NCBI RefSeq assembly: GCF_002741035.1
Contig: NZ_CP016808.1
Span: 372,001 to 436,000, forward strand
From: Paenibacillus sp. BIHB 4019
GTDB lineage: Bacteria; Bacillota; Bacilli; Paenibacillales; Paenibacillaceae
Direction of reading: 5' to 3'
Length of the DNA stretch: 64,000 nt
Position 1 is the first letter of the stretch; each line of letters opens with the position of its first letter. Shown here in pieces: positions 41,676 through 51,220 of this stretch. The position numbers were made by a program, and so were the translations under genes. The notes beneath the pieces are model-generated. The model was given only the letters and a program-made list of their open reading frames with translations, was not told the origin of the DNA and did no database searches.

Positions 41676-42694
41676 GACTGTTCACCCAAACGATCCTTAT
41701 ATTGCTTATCATAATATTGCTGGTAAGAGCCGGACACAACCTGCTCCATCCATTCCTTGTTGTTTAAGTACCACTGAATCGTCGCTTTAATCCCGCTCTC
41801 ATAGGCGAACTGCGGCTGCCAGCCCAGCTGGTTGCGAATTTTATCCGCATCAATCGCATAACGGCGATCATGGCCGAGTCGATCTTGTACATAAGCAATG
41901 AGAGATTCTGGCTTACCCAGCTCTTGCAATATCTTTCTTACAACATGAAGATTGTCACGCTCGTTGTTGCCTCCAACATTATAAACCTCGCCATTGCGTC
42001 CTTTATGCAATACGAGATCTATGGCACTACAATGGTCTTCGACGTAAAGCCAATCGCGAACATTGAGACCATCTCCGTAGACTGGCAGCTGCTTATCCTG
42101 CAGCGCATTTTGAATCATTAGTGGAATGAGCTTTTCCGGAAATTGGTACGGTCCATAGTTATTGGAGCAGCGCGTAATATTAACTGGTAGGCCAAACGTT
42201 TCGTGATAGGCTCTTACGAGCAGATCTGCTCCAGCTTTACTCGCCGAATAAGGGCTATTTGGGGCAAGCGGTGTTTCTTCTGTAAAGAGGCCAGTCGCAC
42301 CAAGTGTTCCGTATACTTCGTCGGTAGACACTTGAACAAATTTAGAAATCTGGTATTGCTTAGACAAGTCAAGCAGCATCTGGGTACCCAAAATATTCGT
42401 CTGCACAAAAATTTCCGGATGTAAAATGCTTCGGTCCACATGCGACTCCGCTGCAAAATTCAGCACGGCATCTAAACCAGCTGCAAAAAGCGGCTCGATT
42501 GCCGATTTATCTGTAATGTCCGCCTTCACGAATGTATAGTTCGGATGCTGCTCAATGCTGCGCAAATTTTCTAAATTTCCAGCGTAAGTGAGCGCATCTA
42601 CATTAATAATGTGGTACTCCGGATACTTATTGATCATATAAAGTATAAAGTTGCTGCCAATAAAGCCAGCACCGCCGGTAACTAATAATTTCAC
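41672..42694 (-). CDS. rmlB: dTDP-glucose 4,6-dehydratase
   Basis: 340 residues: GGAGFIGSNF nucleotide site, STDEVYGTLG with the catalytic acid pair and YSASKAGAD with Tyr/Lys. It converts dTDP-glucose to dTDP-4-keto-6-deoxyglucose in the cytoplasm. Nine bases follow rmlC; translation is coupled to rmlD. Confidence 0.96.
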   Translation of the reverse strand: MKLLVTGGAGFIGSNFILYMINKYPEYHIINVDALTYAGNLENLRSIEQHPNYTFVKADITDKSAIEPLFAAGLDAVLNFAAESHVDRSILHPEIFVQTNILGTQMLLDLSKQYQISKFVQVSTDEVYGTLGATGLFTEETPLAPNSPYSASKAGADLLVRAYHETFGLPVNITRCSNNYGPYQFPEKLIPLMIQNALQDKQLPVYGDGLNVRDWLYVEDHCSAIDLVLHKGRNGEVYNVGGNNERDNLHVVRKILQELGKPESLIAYVQDRLGHDRRYAIDADKIRNQLGWQPQFAYESGIKATIQWYLNNKEWMEQVVSGSYQQYYDKQYKDRLGEQS

Positions 42695-42703
42695 GAGTTA
42701 AGC

Positions 42704-43261
42704 TCACCCTTCATATACAAAATTAATTTCCGCATCGGCAAGAACGGGATGCTTGCCATCCTTGTCAGAAAGAATCGGCTTGGATGTTGGCCAATCAATA
42801 CCAAGTGCCGGATCATTCCAGGCTATGCCTCTGTCATGCTCTGGGGAATAAAGCGCATCGACTTTGTATTGTACTTCGGTATTAGGCACGATTGTACAGA
42901 AGCCATGTGCAAATCCTTGCGGTACAAGAAGCTGACGCTTATTGGCTGCACTTAGAATAAAGCCCTGCCAATCTCCAAAAGTAGGTGAACCTTTGCGAAT
43001 GTCGACAACGACGTCGTAAATAGCTCCGGCGGTTACTCGTACCAGCTTGGTTTGAGCCTTTGGATTCAACTGGTAATGAAGGCCACGTAAAACGCCTGCT
43101 TCAACAGATAGGGAATGATTGTCTTGGATAAATTTACTGTTAATCCCTACTTTACGAAACGTTTCAACATTGTAACTTTCATAAAAAAAACCACGTTGAT
43201 CACCATATAAGTTCGCTTCAATTATTTTGAGTCCTTGAAGAGCTTTACTCGTTACTTTCAT
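42704..43261 (-). CDS. rmlC: dTDP-4-dehydrorhamnose 3,5-epimerase
   Basis: 185 residues, a cupin dimer; RGLHYQ holds the catalytic His, and GSPTFGDWQGFILS and VPQGFAHGFC are family blocks. It epimerises C3 and C5 of the 4-keto sugar. Full length and intact. It follows rmlA by 17 bases. Confidence 0.95.
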   Translation of the reverse strand: MKVTSKALQGLKIIEANLYGDQRGFFYESYNVETFRKVGINSKFIQDNHSLSVEAGVLRGLHYQLNPKAQTKLVRVTAGAIYDVVVDIRKGSPTFGDWQGFILSAANKRQLLVPQGFAHGFCTIVPNTEVQYKVDALYSPEHDRGIAWNDPALGIDWPTSKPILSDKDGKHPVLADAEINFVYEG

Positions 43262-43278
43262 TAATTACTCACCGCCAA

Positions 43279-44022
43279 TTACAGTTTCAAATTACCAAAC
43301 TCCTCACCATAAATAATGTCTTTTGCCAATTCGTTAGCTCTATGGTAAGAGTTATGAGTACCAGCATCAGTCCACCAGCCAGGTAATACATCATATGTTA
43401 GAGAATTGGAGGAAATGTATGCGTTATTAACATCTGTTATCTCTAGTTCACCTCGGTCAGAAGGTTTTAGAGAACGAATTATATCAAAAACACGACTGTC
43501 ATACATATATATTCCAGTCACTGCGTAGCTGCTTTTAGGTGTACGCGGTTTTTCTACAATAGAAGCTATCTTTCCTTCACTTAGTTCTGGCACCCCATAA
43601 CGATGTGGGTCATCAACCTCTTGAATCAGAATTTTTGCACCATGCTTCTGTTCATGATAATTTGATACGAATTCGCTAATTTTTTCGGAAAAAACATTAT
43701 CTCCAAGAATAACAATCATTCGGTCCTGATTAACGAATTTCTCGGCCAAACCTAGCGCCTGTGCAATACCTCCAGCCTCATCTTGAACCTTGTATGTAAA
43801 AGACAAACCAAACTCTGAACCACTCCCAAGTAGACTGACAACATCACCCATATGTTCTCTTCCTGTTACAATGAGGATTTCCACAATATTTGCTTCTCTC
43901 AACTTTGCAATAGCATGAAAAATCATCGGGTATTTCCCAATTGGAAGAAGATGCTTATTCGTTACTTTGGTTAACGGGAATAGCCGTGAACCATTCCCGC
44001 CAGCCAATATGATTCCTTTCAT
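43279..44022 (-). CDS. rmlA: Glucose-1-phosphate thymidylyltransferase, short form
   Basis: 247 residues. LAGGNGSRLFPLTKVTNKHLLPIG is the nucleotide-binding opening, with VILGDNVF and VEKPRTPKSSYAVTGIYMYD later. It forms dTDP-glucose from dTTP and glucose-1-phosphate. At 247 residues it lacks the C-terminal tail of the 290-residue enzymes, as in the short RmlA of several Gram-positive clusters; whether it keeps the same allosteric site is unknown. First of the rml genes. Confidence 0.9.
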   Translation of the reverse strand: MKGIILAGGNGSRLFPLTKVTNKHLLPIGKYPMIFHAIAKLREANIVEILIVTGREHMGDVVSLLGSGSEFGLSFTYKVQDEAGGIAQALGLAEKFVNQDRMIVILGDNVFSEKISEFVSNYHEQKHGAKILIQEVDDPHRYGVPELSEGKIASIVEKPRTPKSSYAVTGIYMYDSRVFDIIRSLKPSDRGELEITDVNNAYISSNSLTYDVLPGWWTDAGTHNSYHRANELAKDIIYGEEFGNLKL

Positions 44023-44041
44023 AATTTATTCCCCCATTTAT

Positions 44042-44617
44042 TCAAATAAACAATTGACTTTTTCTAAATCGAATAAACAGAACAATGAATAACAAAAAAA
44101 ATGCTACATTCACAAAAAATATAATTGGCTGTTTTTTTAAAGGAGATTTTATTGCCGATATAGCCCGTTTTAACGGATCCTTATCCATAATAATCTCTTC
44201 TGTAGACAGCTTCACCTTCGGATTAGTAGAAAACCAATAGAGGTTTTTCTCATCAACTAAATCAAATCTTACCTTAAGATGATTAACTTCTGTTTGACCT
44301 AATTCAGTACTTACATTTAAAAGAAGGTTTATATTCGCGACTCCTTGGCTATTTATTGTTAACGGAAAGCGTTGCCCTTCCCATAACAATTCGGTATCAC
44401 TTTCATCGTATATATGATAGCTTAAAAAGGTTTGACTATTATATAGATCGTTATTATGAAACTCAACAGTTACATCCATATCTATTTCTTTATCGTACTG
44501 CTCTTTATCAGAATTAACAATAATACTCACATCACTTGATTCATTGGCGCTTGCCGCTAAGCCATTCACAGCTAATAAAACAAGCAATAATGAAATAACC
44601 ATCCATTTTTTTTTCAT
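44042..44617 (-). CDS. Signal-anchored Ig-like protein of the glycan cluster, unknown
   Basis: 191 residues. An N-terminal signal (about 1-23, LLLVLLAVNGLAASA), a single beta-sandwich-like domain (about 28-140; DMDVTVEFHNNDLYN ... KVRFDLVDEKNLYWF) and a C-terminal membrane segment (about 163-182) with a basic end. The domain faces outside. Its strand pattern recalls the substrate-binding C-terminal domain of Wzt O-antigen transporters, and the Wzt-like ATPase of this cluster lacks such a domain; I suggest, without proof, a role in glycan export or attachment. Confidence 0.55.
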   Translation of the reverse strand: MKKKWMVISLLLVLLAVNGLAASANESSDVSIIVNSDKEQYDKEIDMDVTVEFHNNDLYNSQTFLSYHIYDESDTELLWEGQRFPLTINSQGVANINLLLNVSTELGQTEVNHLKVRFDLVDEKNLYWFSTNPKVKLSTEEIIMDKDPLKRAISAIKSPLKKQPIIFFVNVAFFLLFIVLFIRFRKSQLFI

Positions 44618-44630
44618 ATATCCACCTTAT

Positions 44631-46229
44631 TTAGGACATGAATTTTTCAAATACAGCATTGTATTCTCCTACAACTAATTTCCAATCTCGTTGTGCAAAT
44701 TTTTCATATAAACCAGCTTGCGCTTTATACAACTCATCTTTATGCTCCATTGCATACTCAATTTTCTGCGCCATTGAATAGGGATTATAGGGATCAAATA
44801 ACATTAGATCCCTTAATTCTATACTCTCAATCTCCGCTTCTACAACAGGTATGCTGCTCATAACCGAAGGAGTACCTACAGAATAAGCCTCTGAAAAAGT
44901 AAACGGGAAGCCTCCCTCAAATAATGTTGGATTCACTGCGCAAACAGCCATTTTATTAAACGCCGCTAGCACTTCAGAGGAAAGTCCTCCCATAACAAAA
45001 ATATCGTTCTCTAAATGGTTTTCTTTGATATAATCCTGCATATATTCCAAATTAGAGATATCACCTGTTACTATAAGTTTAATGTTTTTATACTTCTCCA
45101 TATTAATAATTTTAATCGCTTTTATTAGATTAAAGATATTTTTATGAGGTCTTGCTTGAGATGAATAAATAACATAATCAATCTGGCTAATATTAGAGTT
45201 AAACCAAACATTATTAGGAGAATATTTGGATTGAATATAACTATTTATTATTAGTTTCGCATTCTGTACATCGGTCAAATACTTAGAAACGCTAACGGAC
45301 AGTTTCAAATGTTCCCTCATATTGATATTTGCATGCTTGATTACAGTTACTTTACTTTCATCAACACCACATTTATCTATTAAATGACCATATTTCACAT
45401 GATTACTATAACAAATCAGATGATCCGCACTATCTATACTTTTTCTGATTCGCTTGTGGGCTGTAATAGTATCCGAATATTGCGTAGGAAAGTCATAAAA
45501 CAATATATCTGGTGCCGCCAAAACTTTGCTACATTGAATCGATTTTACTTGTGGCCAAGCCATTGATGGAATAAAACACACCTTTACTTCTTTGCGACTG
45601 TTTATAAGCTTTACTATTCTATTCAACTCATTATCCAGAACAATATGGTAAAATCTACCGCGCATCTTACCACTAAAAGAATCTGCATTTTCAAACAAAG
45701 AATGAACAAATGAGATATTTTTAACTCTCCTCAAACCTTTTTTAGCTATTAAACTAACTGACTTATATAAGAAAAAAATCACCAAAAATGAAAGAATTAT
45801 TGGAGACATAATCAAGCCAATCAGTAAATATAAAATTGATTTACTAAACAATAACAACCAAGAAGAAGTACTCATAAATTCTACAAATAATTTCTCTAAT
45901 ACTTCATATACGCTCTGTTTTAACTTTAATAAAATTCTTTTAAACGGAGATATTTTTTTTGTGCCAGTTCTTCTATTTATCAAATAGTTTTTAATTTTAA
46001 CGCCTATCGGAATGGATTGCGTAGAAACAATTTCACATTTTTCCAATGGTACCTTATTATCTTTTAATAAAGATTTAACCGAACCAACTAACCATTCCGG
46101 GCAAAATAGAACAATACCAAAATTATTAGATTTTTGTTCTTTTAAAATAAAAGCTAAAAGCCTGCCAATACCTTCAGTTGAAAGATTAGAACCTGGTTGA
46201 AAACCTAAAAAAACACCTAATTTTTTCAC
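44631..46229 (-). CDS. Glycosyltransferase family 4 with an internal membrane insertion
   Basis: 532 residues from the GTG at 46229, which overlaps the upstream stop (GTGA) and has GGAGGAA eight bases before it; the ATG five codons upstream lies on the site itself. The N-terminal part (LGVFLGFQPGSNLSTEGIGRL) and C-terminal part (YSSQARPHKNIFNLIKAIKI, VNPTLFEGGFPFTFSEAYSVG with the E-x7-E motif) form a GT-B retaining transferase. Between them a basic stretch and one long or two hydrophobic segments (about 123-160) are inserted, unusual for GT4. Probably a membrane-bound sugar transferase. Confidence 0.75.
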   Translation of the reverse strand: MKKLGVFLGFQPGSNLSTEGIGRLLAFILKEQKSNNFGIVLFCPEWLVGSVKSLLKDNKVPLEKCEIVSTQSIPIGVKIKNYLINRRTGTKKISPFKRILLKLKQSVYEVLEKLFVEFMSTSSWLLLFSKSILYLLIGLIMSPIILSFLVIFFLYKSVSLIAKKGLRRVKNISFVHSLFENADSFSGKMRGRFYHIVLDNELNRIVKLINSRKEVKVCFIPSMAWPQVKSIQCSKVLAAPDILFYDFPTQYSDTITAHKRIRKSIDSADHLICYSNHVKYGHLIDKCGVDESKVTVIKHANINMREHLKLSVSVSKYLTDVQNAKLIINSYIQSKYSPNNVWFNSNISQIDYVIYSSQARPHKNIFNLIKAIKIINMEKYKNIKLIVTGDISNLEYMQDYIKENHLENDIFVMGGLSSEVLAAFNKMAVCAVNPTLFEGGFPFTFSEAYSVGTPSVMSSIPVVEAEIESIELRDLMLFDPYNPYSMAQKIEYAMEHKDELYKAQAGLYEKFAQRDWKLVVGEYNAVFEKFMS

Positions 46230-48469
46230 AACAACTTCCTCCATACTTGAGCTATTTCATTCATTGCATTCATATGAATATGCTCAAGCTTAGCATCTAC
46301 CTGTTTATCTTCTATTGACTCTGAAAATACTTCGAATAGCACATTATCATTTGAAGCAAAGTTTTTGTAATTAAATGTATAATTAAGGGCGTTCTCAAAA
46401 TCTTTATAGAAAGGGAAGTTATGGAGTATTGTTTCTTTTTTGTATTGCATAGCCTTTGCAAGTTTAAAGTATACATGCTTCAAATCATGAATAATAATAA
46501 TTTTCTTGGCATGCGAATACAAAGCGTTATACTCGTTGCTCTTCAAATCGAAATACATTGTTACTTTATTTTTTAAAAATTTAGATTCTTTAATCATGTT
46601 GCTAAATATAATCCTTGCATCATAATCATCGTTACCATCAAACTTATAGTTATTTAAGTGTATTTTCACTTTTTCCGTTCGCCCACTTAATCTATAATAT
46701 TCCTGAAGATCGGTAAGTAATCGTTTTATATGATTTATTTTCTTACTATCTACCTCGAGAAGATAATATGATTCAATGCTAGGACTTTCTTCTGCATGAC
46801 TATCTGAAAAAACAAATGGGATAATACTTATCTTTTCTTCTGCTATGCCTACATGTTTCACTAAATCTATTTTTGTTTGTAGAGAACTAGTAAATAAGAA
46901 GGATGCATTTTTATAATTCGATATCCTGAAATCAGAAATCGTATTATAAAACCGTTCTCCCAAATTATCAATATAAATACCATATGGCTTGATTGGCGCA
47001 ATAGGTTCATCCAACTCGTGATTTAAAAACAACCAGTAGTCTGCATCTACATAATTTCGCGCATAATCAACTGGCATTATATAGCTGTTATGCCATAACT
47101 GTTCATTTTGGAATAAGAGCGCTAAGGACTCAATTGTACTTTTCAATGAAACTTCCTGAAGCTTGAAATCTCTAATCGATACACCATCTTTGAGCAATTC
47201 CATAAAATCGCGATTTGTATCAAATTTATTACCTAATATATTAAAAGTAATAGAGTTTTTTTCATCTAACTTCTTTAAACCTGCATTTAACATCTTAACT
47301 ACTTGAACATAATCTTCTTTGTAAATACTCCACTCGCTTTCCGTTAGAAATAACGCAATTTTTTTAGCGCTTTCCTTTAAAACAGGAGCTGGAGCATTTA
47401 CTATCGGTATAAAGTTTTGTTCCCATAAGAGTTTATTATATTCATACGAGAACTTATGCAATATTCCTTTCTGATCATTAATAATATTATTTATTAGCTC
47501 TTTATCTCCCCCAATAATTTTCTTGATTTTCATTCTAGCTTCTTTTATATTATTACAGCAGCCTGCTTGTTGTGTATCTTTAGCCAGATTACTAAGTAAG
47601 CTACCTTCCATATAAACAACAGGCATTCCTGCAATCATGGCTTCCAACGGGTGATAATGCAAGTGACGAGGATGAGTTGAGTGATAATACATTACTTTGC
47701 AATTTTTATATAGCTCATTTAATTGCTCTCTTTCCAAGAACCCCGTAACTTTCTCGTCATCTACAGGAACTGGTTGATTACCCGCTATAATATAATCAAA
47801 ACCTGAAAAATCCTTTTTAAATTGATTATAAACTTTTTCAGATTCCGCAATATACTTAATTCTTGTACAAAAAAACAAAATCTTATCTTGATTACCTATC
47901 CATTCATTCTCAATCTCATAAAATTCATTTGGTAATCCCAATGGCATATAAACAGCATTTTTTTTATAAAAATCGTCTTCTATTTCTAAAAGATTAGAAT
48001 AGCACTGAGAAAACCAAAAACGTTTACTGATTTGTTTGAGTTTATGATGGTCATTTTCAGTAAAGTAGAAATTTATTAAGTCAGTGTAATTTTTAAACTT
48101 TGAAGGCCCTACACCAAAAGCACGAAAAAAAATCTCTCCATTAAAATTATGAATCAGCTTGCGCAGCAATACGAAAGCAGTATCGGTATATGTAATAGCC
48201 GTATGAAAGTGCTCATTAATAATCTTTTTAATATATAAGGGCATATTTGTTGTAGAAAAAAAGTCATATTCATTCAACAATTTCAAATCTTCTTCTGGAA
48301 TAGTTAATGTATGGTCGTATTCAAATGTAATTGAACCACTTGACTGTAAAATTTCTTTTATTGTACTTTTGGGTGTGTAAATTTCAAAACCTAAATTTTT
48401 AATGAGTGGCAATTCGAACTTACTCAGTGTGTCGTGATTTAATAGCCATAACAACCTTCTTACTTTCAT
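46226..48469 (-). CDS. Large two-part glycosyltransferase-like protein
   Basis: 747 residues. The first half ends in a GT-B donor-site block: KILFFCTRIKYI (about 196-207) and STHPRHLHYHPLEAMIAGMPVVY (about 264-286). The second half (about 365-747; KIALFLTESEWSIYKEDYVQV, DADYWLFLNHE, KKIIIIHDLKHVYFKLAKAMQY) looks like another GT-B unit but lacks a clear E-x7-E. This may be a bifunctional polymerase or a transferase with a degenerate partner domain. No relative recognised by name. It lies between the ATPase gene and a GT4 gene in the same operon. Confidence 0.6.
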   Translation of the reverse strand: MKVRRLLWLLNHDTLSKFELPLIKNLGFEIYTPKSTIKEILQSSGSITFEYDHTLTIPEEDLKLLNEYDFFSTTNMPLYIKKIINEHFHTAITYTDTAFVLLRKLIHNFNGEIFFRAFGVGPSKFKNYTDLINFYFTENDHHKLKQISKRFWFSQCYSNLLEIEDDFYKKNAVYMPLGLPNEFYEIENEWIGNQDKILFFCTRIKYIAESEKVYNQFKKDFSGFDYIIAGNQPVPVDDEKVTGFLEREQLNELYKNCKVMYYHSTHPRHLHYHPLEAMIAGMPVVYMEGSLLSNLAKDTQQAGCCNNIKEARMKIKKIIGGDKELINNIINDQKGILHKFSYEYNKLLWEQNFIPIVNAPAPVLKESAKKIALFLTESEWSIYKEDYVQVVKMLNAGLKKLDEKNSITFNILGNKFDTNRDFMELLKDGVSIRDFKLQEVSLKSTIESLALLFQNEQLWHNSYIMPVDYARNYVDADYWLFLNHELDEPIAPIKPYGIYIDNLGERFYNTISDFRISNYKNASFLFTSSLQTKIDLVKHVGIAEEKISIIPFVFSDSHAEESPSIESYYLLEVDSKKINHIKRLLTDLQEYYRLSGRTEKVKIHLNNYKFDGNDDYDARIIFSNMIKESKFLKNKVTMYFDLKSNEYNALYSHAKKIIIIHDLKHVYFKLAKAMQYKKETILHNFPFYKDFENALNYTFNYKNFASNDNVLFEVFSESIEDKQVDAKLEHIHMNAMNEIAQVWRKLL

Positions 48470-48492
48470 GCCAACTATCCCCCGGAACTTAA

Positions 48493-49236
48493 TTATATTG
48501 AACTTTTATAATAACTAATCACTTCATCAGGAGCGCCATCTTTAATAATTTGTCCTTGTCGAACAAGAATTACACGATTACAAACATCTCGTATTGTGGC
48601 AAGATCATGCGAAACCAATACTAAAATTTTTGCCCGGCTCATAAGCCCTGTCATTCTTTCTTTTGCTTTCAATGCAAAGGATGCATCTCCAGCCCCAATA
48701 ACCTCATCCAGTAAAAGAATCTCCCCAGAAATTGAAGTAGAAATCGCAAATGCAAGCCTAATCAACATTCCTGATGAGTAAGATCTTATAGGATAATCAA
48801 TGAATTCACCTAACCCTGCAAAATCAATAATTGCCTGTTCTTGTTCCTTAATACGTCTTGGAATTTCCCCAAGCAACAATCCACGATACATAATATTTTC
48901 TCGACCCGTCGATTCGAGGTCAAAACCTAAGGCTAAATCAAATAAGGATCGTATTTCTCCCTTTACCTCAAGTGACCCCGATTTAATAGGATATATTCCC
49001 GCAATAGTCTTCAGTAATGTACTCTTGCCCGCACCATTGTGACCAATTATGCCGAGTTTATCTCCCTCTTTTACTTCTAAACTGAAATTTCTAAGTGCAT
49101 GTACATTGTCTAATGTTTCTTTTTTTTTCTGCAACTTTAGTAAAGAGAATACTTCTTGCTTTAAAGTAGTTGCATTATATATGTGTGATGGGTAATAAAG
49201 ATTGACATCATTGAGCCTTATATAGCACTTTTCCAT
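48493..49236 (-). CDS. Polysaccharide ABC transporter ATPase (Wzt/TagH type)
   Basis: 247 residues. Walker A GHNGAGKST (about 65-73), signature YSSGMLIRLAF (about 156-166), Walker B EILLLDEVIGAGD. The YSSGM form of the signature is typical of O-antigen, teichoic acid and S-layer glycan exporters. It powers export of the finished lipid-linked chain with the permease encoded just upstream. It ends right after the ATPase domain, without the C-terminal carbohydrate-binding domain of long Wzt proteins. Confidence 0.92.
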   Translation of the reverse strand: MEKCYIRLNDVNLYYPSHIYNATTLKQEVFSLLKLQKKKETLDNVHALRNFSLEVKEGDKLGIIGHNGAGKSTLLKTIAGIYPIKSGSLEVKGEIRSLFDLALGFDLESTGRENIMYRGLLLGEIPRRIKEQEQAIIDFAGLGEFIDYPIRSYSSGMLIRLAFAISTSISGEILLLDEVIGAGDASFALKAKERMTGLMSRAKILVLVSHDLATIRDVCNRVILVRQGQIIKDGAPDEVISYYKSSI

Positions 49237-49257
49237 ATTTATTATCCCTCTTATTTC

Positions 49258-50043
49258 TTATAGATAAAATATTACTTTATTGTGATTGTTTTTATTAACC
49301 CACACTGCTATTCCTGCAAACAAAATAATAGTTCCAATTGTAAAGGTGTAATTGCTAATTGTCGGCATTGCGCCATATAAAAAGGGCTCTCTAACAAGAG
49401 CCAAAATATGTGTTATAGGATTGAGATTAAACAGTGCTCCCAAAGTAGGATTTGAAGTAAACATTTCTTTCTTAAAAAAGACAGGTGATACATACCATAC
49501 CGCTTGAATTACGAGAGCCATTACTTGTGGGTAATCACGATATTTCGCATTAGTAAACCCTGCAATCGTTGTAATCGACCACGACAAGCAAAAATACAAC
49601 ATGATTGTTAAAGGCAATGTCATGATACCCAATACCACATGCTCTGGCCTAGTGAATAACATCCAAACAGCCAATGAGGTCATCGCTAATACAAACGTAA
49701 CTGTAGTTACTAAAGCTGATCTAAGAGTATATATAATAACAGGATGATTAAATTGACGAATGTATTGCTCTCCTGTCATAATCGAATAGCCTCCACCAAT
49801 AAAAGAGGCGCTAATTAAGTCCCAAACAATTAATCCAGATAATACATATGGAGCATAGTCGGTAAAAGACATATTAAATACGGTGCCGAATACAGCTGAC
49901 ATCAATAAAGTAAGCAACAAAGGATTCATAAACGTCCACAAGATTCCTAATTTTGATCGTCTAAACTTATTTTTAAGCTCGGCGTTTACAAGATGCATCC
50001 AAAAGTATCTTGTTTGATATATTTTCTTCATATAATCACTCAC
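49258..50043 (-). CDS. Polysaccharide ABC-2 transporter permease (Wzm type)
   Basis: 261 residues with about six membrane segments and the family opening YFWMHLVNAELKNKFRRSKLGILWTFMNP. It forms the export channel with the ATPase gene 21 bases downstream. The pair implies ABC-dependent export: chains are completed on the cytoplasmic side before export, rather than by a Wzx/Wzy route. Confidence 0.92.
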   Translation of the reverse strand: MSDYMKKIYQTRYFWMHLVNAELKNKFRRSKLGILWTFMNPLLLTLLMSAVFGTVFNMSFTDYAPYVLSGLIVWDLISASFIGGGYSIMTGEQYIRQFNHPVIIYTLRSALVTTVTFVLAMTSLAVWMLFTRPEHVVLGIMTLPLTIMLYFCLSWSITTIAGFTNAKYRDYPQVMALVIQAVWYVSPVFFKKEMFTSNPTLGALFNLNPITHILALVREPFLYGAMPTISNYTFTIGTIILFAGIAVWVNKNNHNKVIFYL

Positions 50044-50087
50044 TATTTAACCTCCACAAAACTAGCTTAAAGCCACTTGACAGAAAG

Positions 50088-51206
50088 TTAGCCATTTGCT
50101 TTACAATGAAAAACAATTCTCTCACAAATATAATTCATATCCATCTCACTGAGTAAAGCATTTGTTGGGACATTAAATCCTCTAGCAGATACATCATCTG
50201 CTACTGGATAGTTGTCCGTATCATAGTATGGAGGCATTTGATGCATAGGATAAAAAAGTGGTCTTGTTTCAATTCCATCTTCGTCTAATAATTTCATCAA
50301 ATCATCTCTGCTAATTTTAACTTTAGCTTGAAGTAAAATGGAAACCATCCAATAAGAATGTTTTGCCCAAGATAGTTCTGGTTGAATAGTAAACCATTCT
50401 GAATAAGGCGCAAAAAGCTCAATATAATTATTTGCTACACTCCTACGCTTGTCCAAATGCCACTCTATATTTTCTAATTGCCCTAAGCCAATTGCGGCTT
50501 GCATGTTTGTCATTCGGTAATTATACCCCACAACTTCAAACCAATATCTTCTCTTAGGATCCATTCCTTGTCCTCTAAGCAATCTCATTTTATCAGCAAG
50601 TTCCTTATTATTGGTCGTAATCATTCCACCTTCTCCTGTAGAAATAATTTTGTTACCAAAAAAACTGAATGTACCAACATCCCCTATAGAACCAACAATT
50701 TGTCCGTTACACTCAGCACCATGTGCTTCCGCAGCATCTTCAATGACAAATAAATTATGTTTTTTAGCAACTTTCATAATTTGCTCCATATTTGCAGGAT
50801 GTCCATATAAATGAACTACGATTATGCCTTTCGTGTTTGCTGTGATTTTTTCTTCAAGCTTTTGCGGGTCCATATTCCAAGTATCTGGTTCGCAATCAAC
50901 TAAAACAGGAGTAGCGCCACAATACTTAACAGCATTTGCTGTCGCTATATATGTAAAGGTTGGTACAAGTATTTCGTCACCAGCCCCTACTCCATAAGCA
51001 AGCAATGGCAAATGCAACGCTACAGTCCCATTCGCACAGCTTAAAGCATGATCTACACCGCAAAATTGTGCAAACTTTTGTTCAAACTCATTCACATATT
51101 TTCCATTTGAAGAAATCCAACCAGTATCAATACAGTCCATAACATATTTTCTTTCATTGCCATTCAAAACTGGTCCTGCCAATGGAATACTTCTAACTGC
51201 TTTCAT
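50088..51206 (-). CDS. DegT/DnrJ/EryC1 aminotransferase, probable GDP-perosamine synthase
   Basis: 372 residues. PLP lysine Lys186 lies in SFFGNKIISTGEGGM; substrate-side blocks are AGPVLNGNERKYVMDCIDTGWISS and YNYRMTNMQAAIGLGQLE. Length and these blocks fit the perosamine synthase (Per/RfbE) branch, which aminates GDP-4-keto-6-deoxymannose at C4. The neighbouring gmd and acetyltransferase genes agree. A close alternative is another 4-keto sugar aminotransferase of the same family. Confidence 0.85.
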   Translation of the reverse strand: MKAVRSIPLAGPVLNGNERKYVMDCIDTGWISSNGKYVNEFEQKFAQFCGVDHALSCANGTVALHLPLLAYGVGAGDEILVPTFTYIATANAVKYCGATPVLVDCEPDTWNMDPQKLEEKITANTKGIIVVHLYGHPANMEQIMKVAKKHNLFVIEDAAEAHGAECNGQIVGSIGDVGTFSFFGNKIISTGEGGMITTNNKELADKMRLLRGQGMDPKRRYWFEVVGYNYRMTNMQAAIGLGQLENIEWHLDKRRSVANNYIELFAPYSEWFTIQPELSWAKHSYWMVSILLQAKVKISRDDLMKLLDEDGIETRPLFYPMHQMPPYYDTDNYPVADDVSARGFNVPTNALLSEMDMNYICERIVFHCKANG

Positions 51207-51220
51207 ATTTCTTCATCCTT

